Below are positions 60,808 to 64,000 of a stretch of 64,000 nucleotides of DNA, one piece after another. Positions within the stretch are counted from its first letter, which is position 1, and each line of letters begins with the position of its first letter. Location: assembly GCA_036267955.1 (NCBI GenBank), contig DATAVB010000148.1:1-64000 (forward strand), given 5' to 3'. The notes below the pieces were generated by a model, which did no database searches, was not told the origin of the DNA, and saw only the letters and a list, made by a program, of their open reading frames with translations. The DNA is from DATAVB01 sp036267955. GTDB taxonomy: Bacteria > Actinomycetota > Actinomycetes > Mycobacteriales > QHCD01. The position numbers and the translations under genes were made by a program.

Positions 60808-63359
60808 AGCGCGACCTCGTACCGGATGTCGCCGGTGCCCTCGACGAACTCGACCGAGCCGATCCGGCCGGCCGCGGCCAGGTCGGCCGCCACCGCCCGC
60901 ACGCCGGCCAGGGCGGTGTCCGGGCCGGCGATCCGCAGCGTTGCCACGTCGGCCCGCATCGACAGCTTGGCCTCGGACTTCGCCTTGCGTACGGCGGAAA
61001 TCGCGGTCGCCGCTGCCCTCAGCGCGGCGTTGTCCGCATCGCCGGCGAGCGCCGCGATCGGTGCGGCCTCCGGCCAGGGGGCGCGGTGCACCGAGCCGTC
61101 CTGCCACCACGACCAGACCTCGTCGGCGACGAACGGCAGCACCGGAGCCAGCAGCCGCAGCACGGTCGAGAGCGCCACCGACAGGGTCGACCGGGCCGAC
61201 TCGGCTCCCGCGTCGCCGCGTTCGCCATACGCCCGGGACTTCACCAGCTCCAGGTAGTCGTCGCACAGCGACCAGAAGAAGGTCTCGGTCCGTTCCAGGG
61301 CGGCGGCGTAGTTGTAGTCCTCGTACGCCGCGGTCGCGTCGGTCACCACGGCGGCCAACTCGGCCAGCAGAGCCCGGTCCAGCGGGTCGGTGATCGAGCC
61401 GGCGTCGGCCGTGACACCGGTGCCGAGGGCGAACCGGCTGGCGTTGAGGATCTTCACCGCGAGCCGGCGGCCGACCTTGATCTCGGCCGGATTCTTCGGA
61501 TCGAAGGCGGCGTCCATGCCGAGGCGGGCGCTGCAGGCCCAGTAGCGGAAGGCGTCCGAGCCGTGCTGCTCCAGCAGTTCCCGGGGCGTCACGACGTTGC
61601 CCTTGGACTTGCTCATCTTTTTGCGGTCCGGGTCGAGGATCCAGCCCGACAGCGCGGCGTGTTTCCACGGCAGGCTGCCGTTCTCGTGGTGCGCACGCAC
61701 GACGGTGGCGAAGAGCCAGGTGCGGATGATGTCGTGGCCCTGCGGGCGCAGATCCATCGGGAAGACCCGCTCGAACAGGTCGCCATCGCGCTCCCAGCCG
61801 CCGGCGATCTGCGGGGTCAGCGACGAGGTGGCCCAGGTGTCGAGCACGTCCGGGTCGCCGACGAAGCCGCCGGGCTTGCCGCGCTGGTCCTCGGTGTAGC
61901 CGGCCGGCACATCGGTCGAGGGGTCGATCGGCAGCTGGGACTCGTCCGGCACCAGCGGCGCGTTGTGGTCGGCCTCGCCGTCGGCATCGCAGCGGTACCA
62001 GACCGGGAACGGGACACCGAAGAACCGCTGCCGGCTGACCAGCCAGTCGCCGTTGAGCCCGTTGACCCAGTTCTCGTACCGGTGCCGCATGTGGTCGGGA
62101 TGCCAGACCAGCTCGCGGCCACGCTCGATGAGCGCCTGCCGCAGCTCGGCGTCCCGACCGCCGTTGCGGATGTACCACTGCCGGGTGGTGACGATCTCCA
62201 GCGGCTTGGTGCCCCGCTCGTAGAACTTCACCGGGTGGGTGATCTTGCGCGGCTCGCCCTCCAGATCACCGGAGTCGCGGAGCAGTTCGGCGATGCGCTG
62301 CTGGGCGGAGAACGGCGTCTTGCCGGCCAGTTCGGCGTACGCGGCCTTGCCGGCGTCGCTGTCCAGCCACGGCGGTGTATCGCCGAGGAGGCGGCCGTCG
62401 CGGCCGATGATCGACCGGGTCGGCAGGGCCAGCTCGCGCCACCAGGTGACGTCGGTGGTGTCGCCGAAGGTACAGATCATCGCGATGCCCGAGCCCTTGT
62501 CCGGCTCGGCCAGCGGGTGGGCCAGCACCGGCACCTCGACCTCGAACAGCGGCGTGCGGACGGTGGTGCCGAACAGCGGCTGGTAGCGCTCGTCGTCCGG
62601 GTGCGCCACCAGCGCGACGCAGGCCGGGATCAGCTCCGGGCGGGTGGTCTCGATGAAGACAGGGCCGGCGGCGCCGGCGAACGCGATCCGGTGGTAGGCG
62701 CCGTCGCGGTCCTTCTCCTCCAGCTCGGCCTGGGCGACCGCGGTCCGGAAGGTCACGTCCCACAGCGTCGGGGCCTCAGCCTGATACGCCTCGCCGCGCG
62801 CCATGTTGCGCAGGAACGCCCGCTGGGACGCGGCCCGGGAGCCATCGCCGATGGTCTGGTAGTTCAGCTTCCAGTCGACCGACAGGCCGAGCAGCCGCCA
62901 CAACGACTCGAATTGCTTCTCGTCGGTCTCGGTCAGCTGCTCGCAGAGCTCCACGAAGTTGCGCCGGGAGATCGGCACCTCGTTCTTCATGTCCGGCTTG
63001 GCCGGCGGCTCGAAGGCCGGATCGTACGGCAGCGACGGGTCGCAGCGGACGCCGTACACGTTCTGCACCCGGCGCTCGGTCGGCAACCCGTTGTCGTCCC
63101 AGCCCATCGGGTAGAACACCGATTTGCCGCGCATCCGCTGGTAGCGGGCGATCGCGTCGGTCTGGGTGTACGAGAAGACGTGGCCGACGTGCAGCGAACC
63201 GCTGACCGTCGGGGGCGGGGTGTCGATGGCGTAGACGTTCTCCCGGGAGGCACCGCGGTCGAAGGTGTACGTGCCCTGCTCGGCCCACGCCGCTACCCAG
63301 CGGTCTTCCAGACCGTCGAGGGTGGGCTTGTCCGGGACTTCGGGGGAACGGCTTGTCAT
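60804..63359 (-). CDS. valS: Valyl-tRNA synthetase
   Basis: The protein is 851 aa. HIGH is PPPTVSGSLHVGHVFSYTQ near residue 55, KMSKS is DRKKMSKSKGN near 585, and a C-terminal anticodon domain is present. It lacks the long C-terminal coiled-coil arm of E. coli ValRS, as usual for the actinobacterial form. No ribosome binding site precedes the ATG at 63359. TACGAT six bases upstream could be a -10 box of a leaderless message. Confidence 0.96.
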   Translation of the reverse strand: MTSRSPEVPDKPTLDGLEDRWVAAWAEQGTYTFDRGASRENVYAIDTPPPTVSGSLHVGHVFSYTQTDAIARYQRMRGKSVFYPMGWDDNGLPTERRVQNVYGVRCDPSLPYDPAFEPPAKPDMKNEVPISRRNFVELCEQLTETDEKQFESLWRLLGLSVDWKLNYQTIGDGSRAASQRAFLRNMARGEAYQAEAPTLWDVTFRTAVAQAELEEKDRDGAYHRIAFAGAAGPVFIETTRPELIPACVALVAHPDDERYQPLFGTTVRTPLFEVEVPVLAHPLAEPDKGSGIAMICTFGDTTDVTWWRELALPTRSIIGRDGRLLGDTPPWLDSDAGKAAYAELAGKTPFSAQQRIAELLRDSGDLEGEPRKITHPVKFYERGTKPLEIVTTRQWYIRNGGRDAELRQALIERGRELVWHPDHMRHRYENWVNGLNGDWLVSRQRFFGVPFPVWYRCDADGEADHNAPLVPDESQLPIDPSTDVPAGYTEDQRGKPGGFVGDPDVLDTWATSSLTPQIAGGWERDGDLFERVFPMDLRPQGHDIIRTWLFATVVRAHHENGSLPWKHAALSGWILDPDRKKMSKSKGNVVTPRELLEQHGSDAFRYWACSARLGMDAAFDPKNPAEIKVGRRLAVKILNASRFALGTGVTADAGSITDPLDRALLAELAAVVTDATAAYEDYNYAAALERTETFFWSLCDDYLELVKSRAYGERGDAGAESARSTLSVALSTVLRLLAPVLPFVADEVWSWWQDGSVHRAPWPEAAPIAALAGDADNAALRAAATAISAVRKAKSEAKLSMRADVATLRIAGPDTALAGVRAVAADLAAAGRIGSVEFVEGTGDIRYEVAL

Positions 63360-63724
63360 GTACCGATCGTATCGACCCCGCGACGCTGCATTTACCGGGT
63401 CGGCCGTCGACTGTCCAGCTCGGGTGGACCGCGGCTCGGCGCCCTCTCCGATCGAAGTGCGCTCTACCCGGTCTACGCGGCACCACCCCCGATCGAAGTG
63501 CGCTCTACCCGGTTTACGCGCACCACCCCCGATCGAAGTGCGCTCTACCCGGTCTACGCGCACCACCCCCGATCGAAGTGCGCTCTACCCGGTCTACGCG
63601 CACCACCCCCGAGAGGGCACTCTCATGGGCTAGTAACCGCGGGTCTGTCCACAGGCGATCGTCGAGGTCACGGTTATCCACAGGGCGAACCGCACATCAG
63701 ACGCAAATTCGGCAGGCTGTACCG
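63360..63724. repeat. 40-bp tandem type C repeats and DnaA-like box upstream of valS
   Basis: No gene lies in this 365-bp gap. Four direct copies of a 40-bp unit beginning CCGATCGAAGTGCGCTCTAC start at 63448, 63489, 63529 and 63569, with a partial fifth to 63611. TTATCCACA at 63674-63682 is an exact DnaA-box 9-mer. The repeats share the core of the palindromes at 43783 and 57062 but are tandem and direct here. Confidence 0.8.
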
Positions 63725-64000
63725 ATGGACAACCAACTTCACGATCTGCTGCTCGCACACGACGGGATTCTGCGTCGTCGTGACCTGATAGCCCATGTCT
63801 CCCATCACAAGCTCGCCACGGCTCTACGCAATGGCGACCTGACCCGTGTCCTGCCTGGCGTCTACGTGCAGAGCGTCACCGATCGACGGCTTGCGGAGGC
63901 GGCGGCTCAGTATGCCGCCCCGGATGGCGCACTGAGCCATACGACCGCGTTGTGGCTCTGGGGTCTGCTCAAAGAGCCGCCTCAACCGTTGCATCTCACG
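63725..64000 (+). CDS. AbiEi/DUF559-like protein, 5' part
   Basis: An ATG at 63725 opens 92 codons to the edge of the window without a stop: MDNQLHDLLLAHDGILRRRD, then LRNGDLTRVLPGVYV and a GALSHTTALWLWGL segment. This is the winged-helix N-terminus of AbiEi-type IV antitoxins, which in actinobacteria often leads to a DUF559 endonuclease-like domain. The C-terminal half is outside the window, so the toxin/endonuclease part cannot be judged. AGG lies upstream of the ATG. Confidence 0.7.
   Translation, partial: MDNQLHDLLLAHDGILRRRDLIAHVSHHKLATALRNGDLTRVLPGVYVQSVTDRRLAEAAAQYAAPDGALSHTTALWLWGLLKEPPQPLHLT

Noticed and set aside
63448..63611. CRISPR-like array
   Set aside because: The 40-bp units are contiguous and almost identical with no variable spacers, and no cas genes are present.
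60741..63788. 1015-codon plus-strand frame over valS
   Set aside because: Antisense shadow produced by high GC; valS and folC are clear on the other strand.

Overview
The window is high-GC DNA from an actinobacterium. The conserved gene strings point this way: valS-folC-DUF4233, ndk, mreBCD-mrdA-rodA, rplU-rpmA-obgE-proB, proA, nadD-rsfS-gpgP and comEA-comEC, together with a translational T-box on ileS and many GTG starts. I cannot name the genus. The arrangement resembles the mycobacterial/frankial backbone, but several accessory genes are inserted. Nearly all housekeeping genes lie on the minus strand, and many neighbours overlap by the four bases ATGA or GTGA (translational coupling).

Layout, left to right. 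Positions 1-4.5 kb: a possible partial gene, a Tat-exported glycoside-hydrolase-like protein, an MFS exporter and a DUF5313 protein. Positions 4.6-6.1 kb: an acetyltransferase followed by three decayed fragments (DinB, SnoaL, TetR). Positions 6.2-14.7 kb: comEC and comEA, a polytopic membrane protein, DegV, an altronate/galactarate-dehydratase-like enzyme and a CpdA-type phosphodiesterase. Positions 14.8-17.9 kb: an AlgJ/AlgX-like exported SGNH protein paired with a second SGNH-type protein, then a small P-loop kinase. Positions 17.9-23.1 kb: leuS with an attenuation leader, a CpaE-like protein, gpgP, rsfS and nadD. Positions 23.6-31.6 kb: proA coupled to a formylglycine-generating enzyme, a three-gene nucleotide-sugar/glycosyltransferase cluster, proB and obgE. 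Positions 31.8-36.3 kb: rpmA, rplU, a secreted cyclophilin and a riboswitch-controlled thiamin salvage operon (thiM-thiE-thiD-tenA). Positions 36.4-43.7 kb: RNase E/G, the TIGR03936/GNAT/TIGR03960 trio and a Nudix hydrolase. Positions 44-53.9 kb: ileS with its T-box, the rod-shape operon and ndk. Positions 54-58.9 kb: an accessory island with a broken CoA-transferase gene, a MarR/MFS pair, a flavin-dependent oxidoreductase, a deleted yczE and a second MarR gene. Positions 58.9-63.4 kb: DUF4233, folC and valS. The right edge holds the start of an AbiEi-like gene.

Regulation is unusually readable. There is a leucine-codon leader peptide plus intrinsic terminator before leuS, an Ile-specifier T-box before ileS, a TPP riboswitch before thiM, a five-unit 15-bp-phased operator array between a MarR gene and its divergent exporter, and two TGACATGTCA palindromes upstream of the second MarR gene.

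The least explained material is intergenic. One set of 45-60 bp near-perfect palindromes shares CATGATC ends and a GCTATAGC-like centre but has different stems. A second set carries the core GATCGAAGTGCGCT, inverted or tandem, at three sites. These dispersed elements are the best candidates for something undescribed. No rRNA, tRNA, CRISPR array, phage or insertion sequence was seen.
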